DNA from: Morella rubra
Lineage: Eukaryota > Streptophyta > Magnoliopsida > Fagales > Myricaceae
Assembly: GCA_003952965.2 (NCBI GenBank)
Contig: CM025853.1
Coordinates: 13,298,387-13,362,386 of the forward strand
Direction: 5' to 3'
Length of the DNA: 64,000 nucleotides
Shown: piece after piece, positions 11,196 to 22,175 of the stretch
How the letters are laid out: every line of letters begins with the position of its first letter
Position numbering within the stretch: the stretch's first letter is position 1
Position numbers and translations under genes: made by a program
The notes under the pieces: generated by a model
What the model was told of the DNA's origin: nothing
Seen by the model: only the letters and a program-made list of their open reading frames with translations
Databases searched by the model: none

Positions 11196-12933
11196 TCATT
11201 TTCCATATTGCTTCATTTTTTGTGCCATATGCTCAATCACATATTTCGATCCTGAAATTCAAATGTAGAACATAAAAATGTTACAAACAAACAACTGGGG
11301 TAGAGAAAAATGAAAGACACATGCAAGAAAGTATAGACTCCAAATGTTAGTTTTTTCTTCATCTCGCATCAATTCTATGCTTCAAGTTTTTTCTTTTTTT
11401 ATCCTATGCTTCAAGTGCTTGATTTGGGTACATGCATAGACATTAACACAGACTCTTATCACAAGACACCTGTAGTAATGAACCAATTAAAAATACTCAT
11501 GTTTGTGACAAACTTCATTAAGGCTAAATAGAGAATGTAGATCCCTTCTGATCATTAAACATCAACATAATAACTAAGAGACATCTAAACCAATCAAGAG
11601 CACCACACATGCAAAAAGATGTTGCTCACCCACAAGCTCTGGCAGTGACGAGATGCGGACCAGACCATTCAAGCTGATGGAGTAATTATTCGAGTCAAAC
11701 TTGCCCCTACAAAAAGAGGGACATATAGCCGCGGTCTTTTTAGCTGGTGCTAGTGATGATGGTGCATATAGTGCTGGAGCAGATGGTGCTGAAGCTGCCA
11801 CTGCTTAGGATTAAAGTTGTAGTTATTTGTTGTTAAATGATGATACATGTTACTTTTTAACTACTCAGAAACTCCTATAACTTCTTGTGTTTGTTGCAAA
11901 ACTTGTACAACGTGATTATTTAGTCAATGATAAAATATATTTTGTTTAATTACACTTCTTCTTGTTGTTTTTACATTAATTAAAATAAATTTATATTATA
12001 GATAAAAATGCAGGTTTTTACATAAATGTACCTATTGCAGCGTTTTGTAAAACGATTTAGTGCGTTTTAAAAATGCTGGGACATGTAGTTAGCGGTGGTC
12101 ACAAAACTCTACTGTAGATTTTTAAACGCCAGGACAAAATCGATCTGTAGCAGCATTTTTAATCATAGTCTATAGCAGCTGCTAATTACTTTTAACGGTG
12201 TTTTCTAAACACTAGGAAGAAATCGGGATATAGCGGTACTTTTAAAATGCCACAGCAGCTTGGTATATAGCGGCAGTTTTCAGACGCTGTGAAATACCTG
12301 TAGTGGCATTTTGGGGAAACGCTACCAAAAAACACACAACTGCGCTTAGGGTCTTTAGAGGTGCTTTTGACTGCTACTAAGTGACCGCCACTATAGGTCA
12401 CACTTTCAGCAGTGTTTGCGAAAAACGTCAATAAACTTTATCCCAACGCCCATATAAAGGCAGTCACAAATGCCGCTAAAAAAACGATGGTGAAAACTTA
12501 GCAGCGTTTTTCAACCTCGGCTATATGTTAGTTTTTTTGTAGTGTGCTAAAGTAGTCCAAAAATTTAAAACCTAAGTTAGAAAAAATATGGTTAAGTTCA
12601 TGTCGTATATTTGAGTCCCATAACAGTGCTAACCGTTGCAAGACTTACTGCCAGAGGTCCATTGAAGGATGTATGGAAAAGATGGTAGATATATAGAACC
12701 AAAGTCTCCAAAGCATATGTGGAAATCAAGCCATGATGGGTGCCCAGAATATGGCTCTTGTAGTAGCACCAAGCCTCAATCAATAAAATGTTGTGTTTAA
12801 ATAGATGGTCTTTTCCAATCAAACGATGAACATGTGCCTTCAGCAGCATCAGGAACGTCAAAATCCAAAGATAGAATCTAACCCTACACACTGAAGACGA
12901 CCAAAGGAAAACATGGAAGAGGACCATATCCAA
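11196..12933 (-). pseudogene. Captured exons of a TRF4/PAP-OAS1-like nucleotidyltransferase gene
   Basis: Two separated minus-strand pieces match one plant gene family. The first, 12933-12649, contains RLIGKDHLFKHNILLIEAWC and THHGLISTYALETLVLYIYH and ends GPLA at a GTAAGT donor. The second, 11706-11630, follows a CTTTTTGTAG acceptor and reads KFDSNNYSISLNGLVRISSL, then PELV at a GTGAGC donor. A third possible exon, 11251-11196, is in phase and ends in TGA but is not recognised. From memory the first two match consecutive exons of plant nucleotidyltransferase proteins with a PAP/OAS1 substrate-binding domain. The N-terminal catalytic half is missing. Retained splice sites show DNA-level capture rather than retroposition. 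The intron carries a CACTA-type repeat (about 12000-12546). Confidence 0.6.
12000..12546. repeat. CACTA-type terminus with subterminal repeats, in the captured intron
   Basis: Ends at about 12546 with TTTTTTTGTAGTG, the right-hand form of a CACTA terminus. Inward of it are many copies of AGCGGC/GCCGCT-type and AAACGC-type short motifs, a usual subterminal pattern. No matching left terminus (CACTAC) was found, so this is a one-ended remnant or a MITE with a degraded end. Confidence 0.55.
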
Positions 12934-13396
12934 TTAAGGAAGACACATTTTATTACATCAATTGAACCATGTTGCAGCGTGCTGATAAGTCATATCTAAT
13001 GAGCATGACAACTGTGAACCAACAGCAAATTAAAAAGATATAAGGGTTCTTTAGCATTTGAAAGTTATAAGGGTTCATTAGCATTCTAACGTTATTAAAT
13101 GAGAAGATTGGATCCGTGCAATCTCAAAAGAAAAGTAATACTGATGAGCATCTGAACTCGTTTTATGACGTTAGAACAAAGTTTTTTTTTAACATAAATA
13201 AATAAATAAATATAATTTTTTATAATAAACAATTAGACTTATAAACAAGTAACTTATGCCGAATTAAAATACATCATATTGAATATAAAAAAGGAAATAT
13301 TAAAAATAATATCTGAAAATAACGAAACGAGTAAACTAATAATATTGTAAGCATATCAAATACATAATAAAAATACATAATAAAATAAATTGTTCG
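12934..13396. other. AT-rich spacer within CACTA-2
   Basis: No gene recognised. It contains a TAAA-type microsatellite around 13190-13215 and sits between captured gene exons and a TNPA-type remnant. Confidence 0.4.
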
Positions 13397-14460
13397 TCAT
13401 CTACGTTGTGTCTGTTGAGGCTGTAGCTGCCTCATGAATTTCTCCATTCGATCCTCTAGCCGCGATTCCAACTCTACTCTAAGCAAGTCCTGCATCCGTT
13501 TCTGCTTCTCCTGGTGCTGCTTTTCTTGGAGCTCTTGGCACTCCTGTTGAATCCTTTCTTGGATCTCTTGGTGTCTTGCTATTCTTGTAAGATGTTCACT
13601 ATCTCTGCTTTCTTGGTCATCAAATTTTTGTTGCCTTTCTCCCTATTAGCTCACATCTCCTCAATCTCTGACCGCACATAATGCAATTGGTGAGCGAGAT
13701 CAGTTGATATGGATGCTGAAGACGATGAAGTAGAAGGAATCACCACGTGACCTAAACCACAAACATATCTGTAGGATTTCATTGTAGACTTCAAGCTCAA
13801 TGCATGCCTTACCCTCATATTTGCACTTCTGTTGAAAAGCTTCCATCTTCTCCTAACGCACTCATCCCAAAAAAGTTGCACATTATTGATTATAATGGAA
13901 AATAAAGTATACAACAATAGAAATAACACTTGATATTTAATTACCAATTTATATATTTACAAAATTTTCCTTTGTAGTGTCAAACACCCACTCCCCCTTG
14001 CCATTTTTATAATTGTTTTATACAACTCAATTGGATCAACCTTGCCCGTCTAAGGATTTCTCTGTTACAGAACAAGGTAAATATGCACAAAATGCAAGCA
14101 CAATATCAATTTCATATGTAGTCAAACGTGCAAAATTTTATTTGTTGATTTCACTTTTTCTCTACAAAATAAGAAAAAGTATACTTAAAATGTTTAATAA
14201 AATATAAGAGAAGGTGAAGAATTATTTTAATTGGTACTCCTCATTAGAAAACAATCACATATTTTAGCCCACGAATCCTCTTTAGTATCCCGATGTGGAT
14301 ATTCTAGTGACGCCTCCTTTGTAGGATACTTCTGATAATGCTTGTGTAGGTTGCCCTTATGTTGTCAGTAGGCTATGACCATTGTCAGCTAGACAATCCT
14401 TACGACTTTAGGATGTTCGTAATCTAGCTCAAAATAATCCTGAAATATTGATAACAAATT
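13397..14460 (-). pseudogene. TNPA-type (Ptta/En-Spm) transposase remnant of CACTA-2
   Basis: Minus-strand pieces in family order. A stretch at 14430-14225 reads LHKHYQKYPTKE, then DSWAKICDCF; MDPIELYKTI and GKGEWVFDTTKENF follow near 14040-13955; then YVCGLGHVVIPSTSSSSAS at 13775-13715; then a Gln/Lys/Glu-rich coiled coil ending QLQPQQTQRR with TGA at 13397. The G-x-V-x-GLG motif and charged C-terminus match the plant En/Spm TNPA-like domain, a DNA-binding partner of the TNP2 transposase. Several frameshifts and stops are present. The related protein of CACTA-1 lies at 36800-38302. Confidence 0.6.
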
Positions 14461-14690
14461 CACATGTTAGTCAAGAACTGTTATTATATTAAGAACCTTC
14501 AAAAACTTTTAAATTACTTACCATCAAAAGATTAATGAAAAATGCTCTTGTTTCTTCCGGAACAATAGCCCAACTTTTGTACAATGGTAGTTTATTAATA
14601 CGAACTAGGCTTCTAATTTTGAATGAGAGGTGGACAACACGAACTCTCTTGTCTCCTGCCACACTTCGAGAATGTGTGCACTTGAACAAT

Positions 14691-15870
14691 TGTAAGTCCA
14701 AGGATTAAGGCAACCCAAGAGGGGGGTGAATTGGATTTCCAAATTTTTCTCTTTAACCCCCAAAGTCGTATTTGCAAAGTAAAGACTAATTTAGCACAAG
14801 TATATTGATGCAACAAGTAAATAAGTGCTAAATGTAAAGAGTAGGGTTTAGAGAAGCAAACACAGATTTTTAGGTGGTTCGGCAAACCCGCCTACATCCA
14901 CCCCTCAAGCTCCTTTACCGAGCCTTGAGGTTTTCCCACTATCTTCCAAATAGTGTACACACTAGCTTCCGGGTGCTAGAGAACCGTACAAATTTTTCCG
15001 AACTCAACACTCACAACCCAACCAAGCTTGAGATATACCCTCTTAAGCTTCTTCTTTAGTGAACAACCTCACTAAAGGAATCACCTCTTTTGGATAGGAA
15101 GATTACAAGAATAAACTCTCTCAAAGAGTGGATATAAAAATGGAAAGTCTATCTCTTTGATTCACACAATGACAAGGATAAGAAAGTGTAATTTGTGTGA
15201 ATGATATGAGAAATATGGAATAGGAAGGTTTAAGATATTTCTCAAGCTATGTAAAATGATATGTGGTCATTCTCTCTTGTTTTCAAATATTAGAAAGGTC
15301 TTTATATAGGCCACAATAAAAACTAGCCGTTGGGGGTTGATTTGACAATTTTACCATTGTATCGATCGACCGCTTCAATTAGCCATTGCTCAACGGTCAT
15401 AAAATTTGAATGCTGTCAAATTTTACATCATCCGCTTCATGTAGCGGTCGACGCTACAAATCATTTTCATAGATCCGCTACAATTAAAAAGCCCATTTTT
15501 GACATTTTTGAAATCCCACTTTCAAAAACCAACTTCCCAAAAGTATAACCAAGGCTTGAGAGTTTATATAGGGATGATTTGAAAACATTTAAAGCGCATT
15601 TTGGTTGTCAAACATGTGATAAGAAATTATGCACGGTTTGAAAAATATGCAAGTGTGTGATTCAAATCCTTGTCAAAAGTGAAACTAAGAGTTACAAGGT
15701 TATACCCTATGGTCTTGAATCTTCACTTTTGAGCTCCTTGCATCTTCTTGATCTTCAATCTTCTTGTCTTTGGCTCTTTGATAAAAATGTCTTTGTCTTT
15801 GAAGATGTCCATTTTTTAAACTTAATCCATTTATTAAAATCATCAAAATATCGATTGTGAACAAAAGCCA
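14691..15870 (-). mobile_element. Solo LTR of a Sirevirus-like copia element
   Basis: Shares CAACCCAAGAGGGGGGTGAA and TTAGGTGGTTCGGC with the LTRs at 25079 and 35599, but is otherwise diverged. It starts TGTAAGTCC at 14691 and ends about AGCCA at 15870. Flanks ACAAT and ACAAA match at four of five bases, compatible with a decayed 5-bp duplication. No gag or pol lies next to it, so it is most likely a solo LTR left by recombination. Confidence 0.65.
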
Positions 15871-16463
15871 ACAAACCTTTCCATTAACTCGTGATTTTCT
15901 AGAGGTAACCTGCGAGTCCGTCCGAGCTCGTGTCTAATGCCAGAGATGACTATCAATCAACCTTTAGAAGTGAATGGAAACTGTTAAACATGATTCCTTA
16001 CAAAAAAAATATACCCCACAAGATACGAAAATATACTATTATAATGTATTGAATGCAAAGAAAAAAGAAATGTATCATTACTACAAAATTTTGTAAATAT
16101 GCAAGATTCACTCAGAGTTATGGTCAAAATTGTGCTCGTTTGTCAATGGATCTTCATTGTCTAAAGCTTCTTCGTTCGATACTAAACTTTCCTTCTTCGA
16201 AGCAATGACACGAGTATCCATCTCATCTTCCTTTGTTCCACCATCAATGAAATCTATCTCATTACTATCACGAGGTGTGTTTCGACATTTTTGGCCTATT
16301 TTGGTTCAAACGTGCACTTTCGGTTTGATGTCTTCTCTATATAATGTAACCATATAAAACACTTTAAAATTGATGTACAAGTACAATGATTTTTGTTACC
16401 TCATAAGCTTCTTGTCTTGAGGGTTCTTTAGTCATTGGTATTTCATGAACCACTAGTGAAAAA

Positions 16464-17060
16464 TCATAGACATTCTAGCTCATGATTTGTTGTACGAAGC
16501 ACCAGGATCCACCCTTCTTTAGATAAATCAAATAAAAGTCTATGATCCACTGACATAAACAGATGATCGATATACCAATGGTGAAGGGTGTTAAAGCTTG
16601 TAGTGTGTTCGTCTACCATAATACTCCTTGTTGTATTGCTTAGATCCCACCAATCACACTTGAAAACTAACACTAAATTCTTCGAGAAATGCAACACCAC
16701 TATTTTGTATCTTTATATAGGCTCCTGGTTCAACTCCATGGTATCTGATGTCGTTCATGATCCATGCTAACTATCGGGATGCCTTCTTTTTCAGTCCACA
16801 TGCAAGTGCATATAAATCATCAATTTCACTTGATTGTAAAATTCATCTTGTAGTGTCGGGCCCTGAGCTGTTGTACATGTCAACAGAAAGTTTGACAACA
16901 ACTCTCCTTAGCCCTTCAGGTGCACCCATTAGTGTTGGGGTCACTCACCAGTGTTGTGAGATTGGACGAAAATTTCATTGAACGTAGTGATCACTCAGGA
17001 CATTGGGCTACAAATTAAAGTTTACAATCCCAAATTATCCATATGTTGGACAATTTGAGA
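16464..17060 (-). pseudogene. TNP2 transposase C-terminal remnant of CACTA-2
   Basis: Minus-strand pieces read EIDDLYALACGLKKKASR, then NDIRYHG and AYIKIQNSGVAF, then FKCDWWDLSNTTRSIMVDEH followed by IDHLFMSVDHRLLF. These match the region before and within the DUF4216 domain at the end of En/Spm TNP2 proteins (an RYH...TQNSGV block, then FKCDW.D). The catalytic Transposase_21 part is absent here. Frameshifts separate the blocks. The order TNP2 then TNPA on the minus strand supports one element read leftward. Confidence 0.6.
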
Positions 17061-17385
17061 CTTATGCAATGTTTTTCAAACCTGTTGACATTGCATAAGC
17101 TTCAAACGGGTCTAAGGTTTGTATGCATGACATTATTACAGACAAAACTCTCTGTACTTCTACTAATCATAACGGATGGGCATGAAATATAGAGTGTACA
17201 TTTGAACATTGGGAACCAGAACACATACATATTTGAGCAATACACTTCATAACCCTAAAAATCCACCCAAAAACAATAAAATTGACTTAAACAACATACC
17301 CCACTACAACAGTTTTGGTTTTTAGCTGCCAAGCAAATTTCATCACTAAGAACCCACCTTCCATGATAAGTTGTTAATTTCGAAA
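17061..17385. other. CACTA-2 sequence next to the CACTA-1 insertion
   Basis: Holds AAACGGGTCTAAGG (17105), the inverted counterpart of CCTTAGACCCGTT at 21740 in CACTA-1, so the two elements are distantly related here as well. No gene seen. Confidence 0.4.
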
Positions 17386-17574
17386 CTACACTACTACAAA
17401 ATAGACTTTTTTAGTGACAAAATTCTCGGTGACAAAATGAATTTCGTCACTAAAAAAAGGTTTTTTGTGACGAAAATATTTTTCATCACCAAATTCGTCA
17501 CTAAAGGTCTTATCTGTGACGAAATAAAATTTTTGTCACTAAAAGGTAATTTTTTGGTGACGAAATATTTCGTC

Positions 17575-18750
17575 ACATAGCGATCGATCGGTGACTTATC
17601 GATCGATCGTTGATTTTGTGATGAGAAGCTCCGTCACTAAATGCGAAGTCTTTTAGCGACAAATTTACGTTGTCACGCTTACCAATCGATCAGTTACGAA
17701 TCAGCACTTGGTTCTTATAAGCGATTAATCAGTTTAAACAAACGATTGATCAATAAGCATAACCGTCGGAAACTGCGAAGCGACATTCAGTCGATAATGT
17801 ATACCTATCGATCAGTAAGCGTAACTATCATTTTTTTAATCCACGTTCGATCGTTAATTTGGTGATCGATCGTGGATGCAGCGAATGGGAGAGCGCCACG
17901 TGTGAATGATCAAGCGATCAATCGTTTAATGATTAACGATTGATGGTCGAGAATGATTATATGAAACCGCCAAAGTCATTTTTACGGTTATCTCTCCACT
18001 AAATTTCTCGAATCCTCTCAAACTACAAAGAACCATTTTGTGCTGCATTGCCTTCCAAAGTACGTTGAATCATCTCCTATTATCAACTACATCAAAGGTA
18101 CGTAGTTATGTTGCTTTTTTAAGCGATATTAAGCGATTTTAAATGAGTTTTTAGTTTATGATTTTTTAATTTGCTATATCATTCATTTAGGTCCGTAAAA
18201 TGTATTTATTTTAGTGTTGATGTATATTTTTGGAGTTTAGGATTGTTTAGGGATCAATTTGGGCTGATTTTGGGGTTTTATATAATCTGTGCATTTTCAT
18301 CCCCATGCCGATTGATCGCCTGTTTATGCTGATTGATCATTATGTAGATGCTGAGTCAAACGATCAATCGTCTAAACTAGACGATCGATCAGTGATCTAT
18401 AATTAGGGACCGATCGATCGGTCCATAAAATGACGCATTTCAATTTAGTGCTGATCGATCATTTCATTGACCGATTGATCGGTAATTGATGCTGTGCATT
18501 TAAAAATTCTAAACCGATCGATCGTTTATATCTAAGCAATCAATCGGTCAGCTTGATATTGAAACGCATCGTTTTGAAGAAGTAGCGATCGATCCCCTTG
18601 TTGGCGATCGATTGCTTAATGGTACTGTGCGTTTTGTTGCATGGACGATTGATCGTCTATGCAATGAAACACGACGTTTAAAAGTAGTGATCAATCGGTA
18701 ATATAAACCGATCGATCGGTGATTATTATGCGATCAAGCGCTGTTGTGGC
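17575..18750. repeat. CGATCGATCG palindrome array, left block
   Basis: About 25 exact or near copies of CGATCGATCG spaced roughly 20-60 bp, often preceded by AC or TG and followed by G[TG]T. Exact examples: 17580, 17603, 18415 and 18710. Common variants are CGATTGATCG and CGATCAATCG. Short repeated subterminal motifs bind TNPA in En/Spm, so by analogy these may be the binding sites of this element's protein. It lies directly upstream of the accessory gene remnant at 18852. Confidence 0.85.
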
Positions 18751-18851
18751 GATGGATCGCCATTTTGTTGCAGCTTTTTTAATATTTTAATTACATTGCT
18801 GTGGTTATTTATTAACACATGTTTATATACAATTGTTACAGCATTCATAAA

Positions 18852-20007
18852 ATGTCAGGAGCTAAGCGTGCACGCACAACGAGGGCCGGGGATGGATCAT
18901 CATCCCACGAGAAGGAGCCTGTTGACTCGATGATGACCATGGAGAAGCGGATGGAGTACTTGAGGGGGTGGCCGGTGGCCAAAGAGCTTCCAATGATGCT
19001 CTCTGATTTTGACGATTTGTTGTACAAGGAGCACACCCTCTACCAGCTGTTTGAGTACCAGGGATTCTTGCACCTGCTCTTGTGGGTAGAGGGTTTCTGT
19101 ATCGACACCCTTGTGCACGATTTCTTTTGTGCGCTTGTCTCGGCAGACAGAGCACCTGAGGTGCAGATAAAGGTGTGAGGAGTGCAGTTCATCTTCTTGG
19201 CAGACGTCATTGCCGATTTCCTACACTGCCCTCGGCTTGAGACCCCTTGCAGTGGTTGGCAGCATAATTAAGCAAAGTGAGTTCAGTGCGTTTGGTGGAT
19301 TTCGCACCTTATCTGGATGTCGAACATCAATGACAGAACTCATTCTACCAAGTGCCCATTCACGAGAGCTCAGTGCATGTTCTTACGCTGATAGATTTTT
19401 CGCTGTACATGTTCGAGTTGATTATGGATCAGGCTTGGGGAATTAAGGAATATAGCCTCCCATATGGCATGTTTCTGACTCAATTCCTCATTTCTTAGGG
19501 TGTCGTGATTGCTGCCAAGGAGACTCGTAAGGGGGTTATGAGCGCGCTAAACAAGTTCACTCTATCCAGGAGCAGGAGGGGGTATTGACTCGACGGTCGC
19601 TCGTAGAGCAGCAGCGGCCGCAAAGGTGGCAGCACGACCTTTGACATCAGCGTCAAAGGTATCTCTTGAGATGGGAGCGCCTGCAGTGCCCCCTCCCTGG
19701 GTGGCCCAGCTATTTGCAGACCTCGACAGTTGTGTCAGCACGACTGTGAAGGATGTTCTACAGCCTCTTGAGGGGCAAGTGAAGTCATTAGAGGAGGAGA
19801 TGAAGGAGCTCCGGACCGCCTTCGAAGGGGAGTGCACTGTGACAATGCTGCGCAACAAGTCGTCGTGGCTCATATGGCGGACGTCAGTGAGCAGTTGGAA
19901 GAAATTAAGAAGACTCTGGATGATTTCAAGACAGAGGCAGATCCACAGAGGATTCCTGGTGATATTTCTGATGACATGGCCACTTTTCATGATGCTATTC
20001 GACGTTG
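18852..20007 (+). pseudogene. CACTA-1 accessory gene remnant (plant transposon protein-like)
   Basis: Starts at the ATG of MSGAKRARTTRAG, after a TTACAG that could be a splice acceptor. The first frame is open to 19178 and reads MEKRMEYLRGWPVAKE, LSDFDDLLYKEHTLYQLFEY and LVHDFFCALVS. The next pieces are frame-shifted (FIFLADVIADFLHCPRLET) and the tail is a short coiled coil near 19690-19850. The block RGW..(EYQGF)..LV.(E/D)FF.ALV resembles the putative plant transposon protein domain seen in many plant elements (PF20167-like). Function in transposition is unknown. It lies between two palindrome arrays, so it may be controlled by them. Confidence 0.5.
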
Positions 20008-20261
20008 ATATATTTTTATATTTTTTTTAATCTATTTGGGACATACATTTAGATTTCTAGTTTTATTTATCTGTTTGAGACATTTGTGTTTATTTGGATT
20101 TAGTTTTTTTATTTACGTATTTGAGACCTTTATGTTTATCTGTGGATATGCAGTAACTTTGATTACAATTTACATGTTTTTTTATTTGTATTTCTTTCCT
20201 GACACTTAGATATGTACAACGACCAATATAGCCTTTGGTCGGCAAAAATAACGAAATAAGT

Positions 20262-21560
20262 GGTCGATCAAATAAGTAATATAAGAATTTAATATGAAAT
20301 CATTTTTTTTTAAATTTTAGGATCATCGATGGATCGGTATCATTACCGATGGATCGTTAAAGCACGGCGCCGTTTAGACATCAAACGATCGATCGTTAAA
20401 TAAAAAGAACGATCAGTATGTGACAGATCGAGCAAATGTTGTTATGCGTCGTTGTTTCCTTAGCACGTACCAATTGATCGTTATATTGAAGCTACCGATC
20501 GATCGTGAACGGCTCACCGATCCATCGGTGTTATCTGTCGTCATTTTGTGTATAATAAATGATCGATCGATCAACACGACGTCATTTTAAGCTCTGATAC
20601 AAATCGATCGGTGTTATCCATCGAATGATCATCACAGTAGTTTTTCTTCTAACCATCATTTTATTGAATAATGTGAGTTTAAATGATTAGAAACATAAAA
20701 ATATATATTAACAAAGTATGTTATGATATATTTAGATTATATAAAAACATATTAAGTACACATCATTAATATTTAAGAAAACATATATAAGTTGTTAGAA
20801 ACTAGTGTTAGTATGAGTAAGGTATTAAGATGTTAGAAACTAGTGACATAACGCTTATTTAGCACATGATTATAAGTTATCAGTATGAGTATGTATTAAG
20901 ATGACATTATAAGTAAATTAATTTTAATAATTAAGTCATTTGTTAGGTTAAAAACCATTTTTTAATAATTAGGTTAACCGATCGATCGCATAGTAAGGCG
21001 ATCGATCGGTAAAAACGGTGTCGTTTAATATTTTTGTACTGATGGATCGGGATGGTGGGACATTCGATCAGTTAAGGACGATGTTGTTTAACCGATTGAT
21101 CAACCATTAGTACCGATCGATGGCGCGCATGCGTCGTCGTTTTACACAGACATGCTGATTGATCGGTTATGTTTGTAACGATCGATCGGTTCTAAACTTA
21201 GCGAAAATTTTAAAGCTAATAAGGAGATTGATCGCTATTAGAACCGATCGATCGGTGTTTATCGAGCTTGAAATGCCAAAATGCTCTAAGGATTTGTGAT
21301 GATTAAAGATTATTAGAGTATTTTTAATATGTATATTGGAATGAGTATTGCATGAGGATGATTTGGGAGTGTTTTGGGGGTGGATTTGAGTGTGTGGGAG
21401 GCTTGGCAAGTTTTTTGTCGATCTGGGTTACTCACGATCGATCGTCATTTTAGGACGATCGATCGTTTGTTAGATGGAGGTTCGGCAATCGATCATCTTT
21501 GTGATGACGATTGATCGGTATTGAAACCCGATCGATCGGCAATAGTACCGATCGATCTCC
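20262..21560. repeat. CGATCGATCG palindrome array, second left block
   Basis: About 28 exact or variant copies of the palindrome, densest at 20320-20640 and 20975-21260. A gap at about 20650-20970 lacks them and is AT-rich. Variants again include CGATTGATCG, CGATGGATCG and CGATCCATCG. No gene recognised within it. Confidence 0.85.
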
Positions 21561-22175
21561 GGGTAGGGCATATTGCAAGTTATTGACCTTGTGTAGCATT
21601 TATTCTATTTATATGTTTGATTATTGAAGTGCTTAAGTTCTGGAAATAAATTATGGAGTTTGAGAAGCATGGAGGATGAATATTGGAGTGTTTTTGGCTT
21701 GTTTTGTTTGAGTTTATTTTTGGGATATAATGTGTGTACCCTTAGACCCGTTCAAAGGTTAGGACGCGATAAATATATGTTTATCGCGTAATAACCCTTG
21801 AATTGTCCACAATATGGACAGTTTGAGATTGTGTATTTGTGGTTGGACGAGTTCGGTACTTGTGTCCTGTCCAGTCTTGGAGGAAATTCAGTATCATCTA
21901 CCTTTTGTCTTTTGGGTATACTACTAGCATTGGTGTATGACGTCATACAACTATTGTTGATGACGTTTGCCCCCAACGCTGGTGCGTGTACTTGGGGATT
22001 GGGGGAGATGCTGCCGAATTTTTTTCAGGTATGGATGGACACAAGCCAAACTAGCGTTCAACTCCGAATGCACAATCTTGAATGGGATAGGACCTATCAG
22101 CTGGGCTTAAAGTCAAGTTCAATGATTGGTGTTTATGAAGTTACTTAATTTGTGTATTTTTTTAGATTGGTGGCG

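Noticed and set aside
17575..18750. CRISPR-like array
   Set aside because: The motif is a 10-bp palindrome with irregular spacing inside a plant transposon; there are no uniform spacers.
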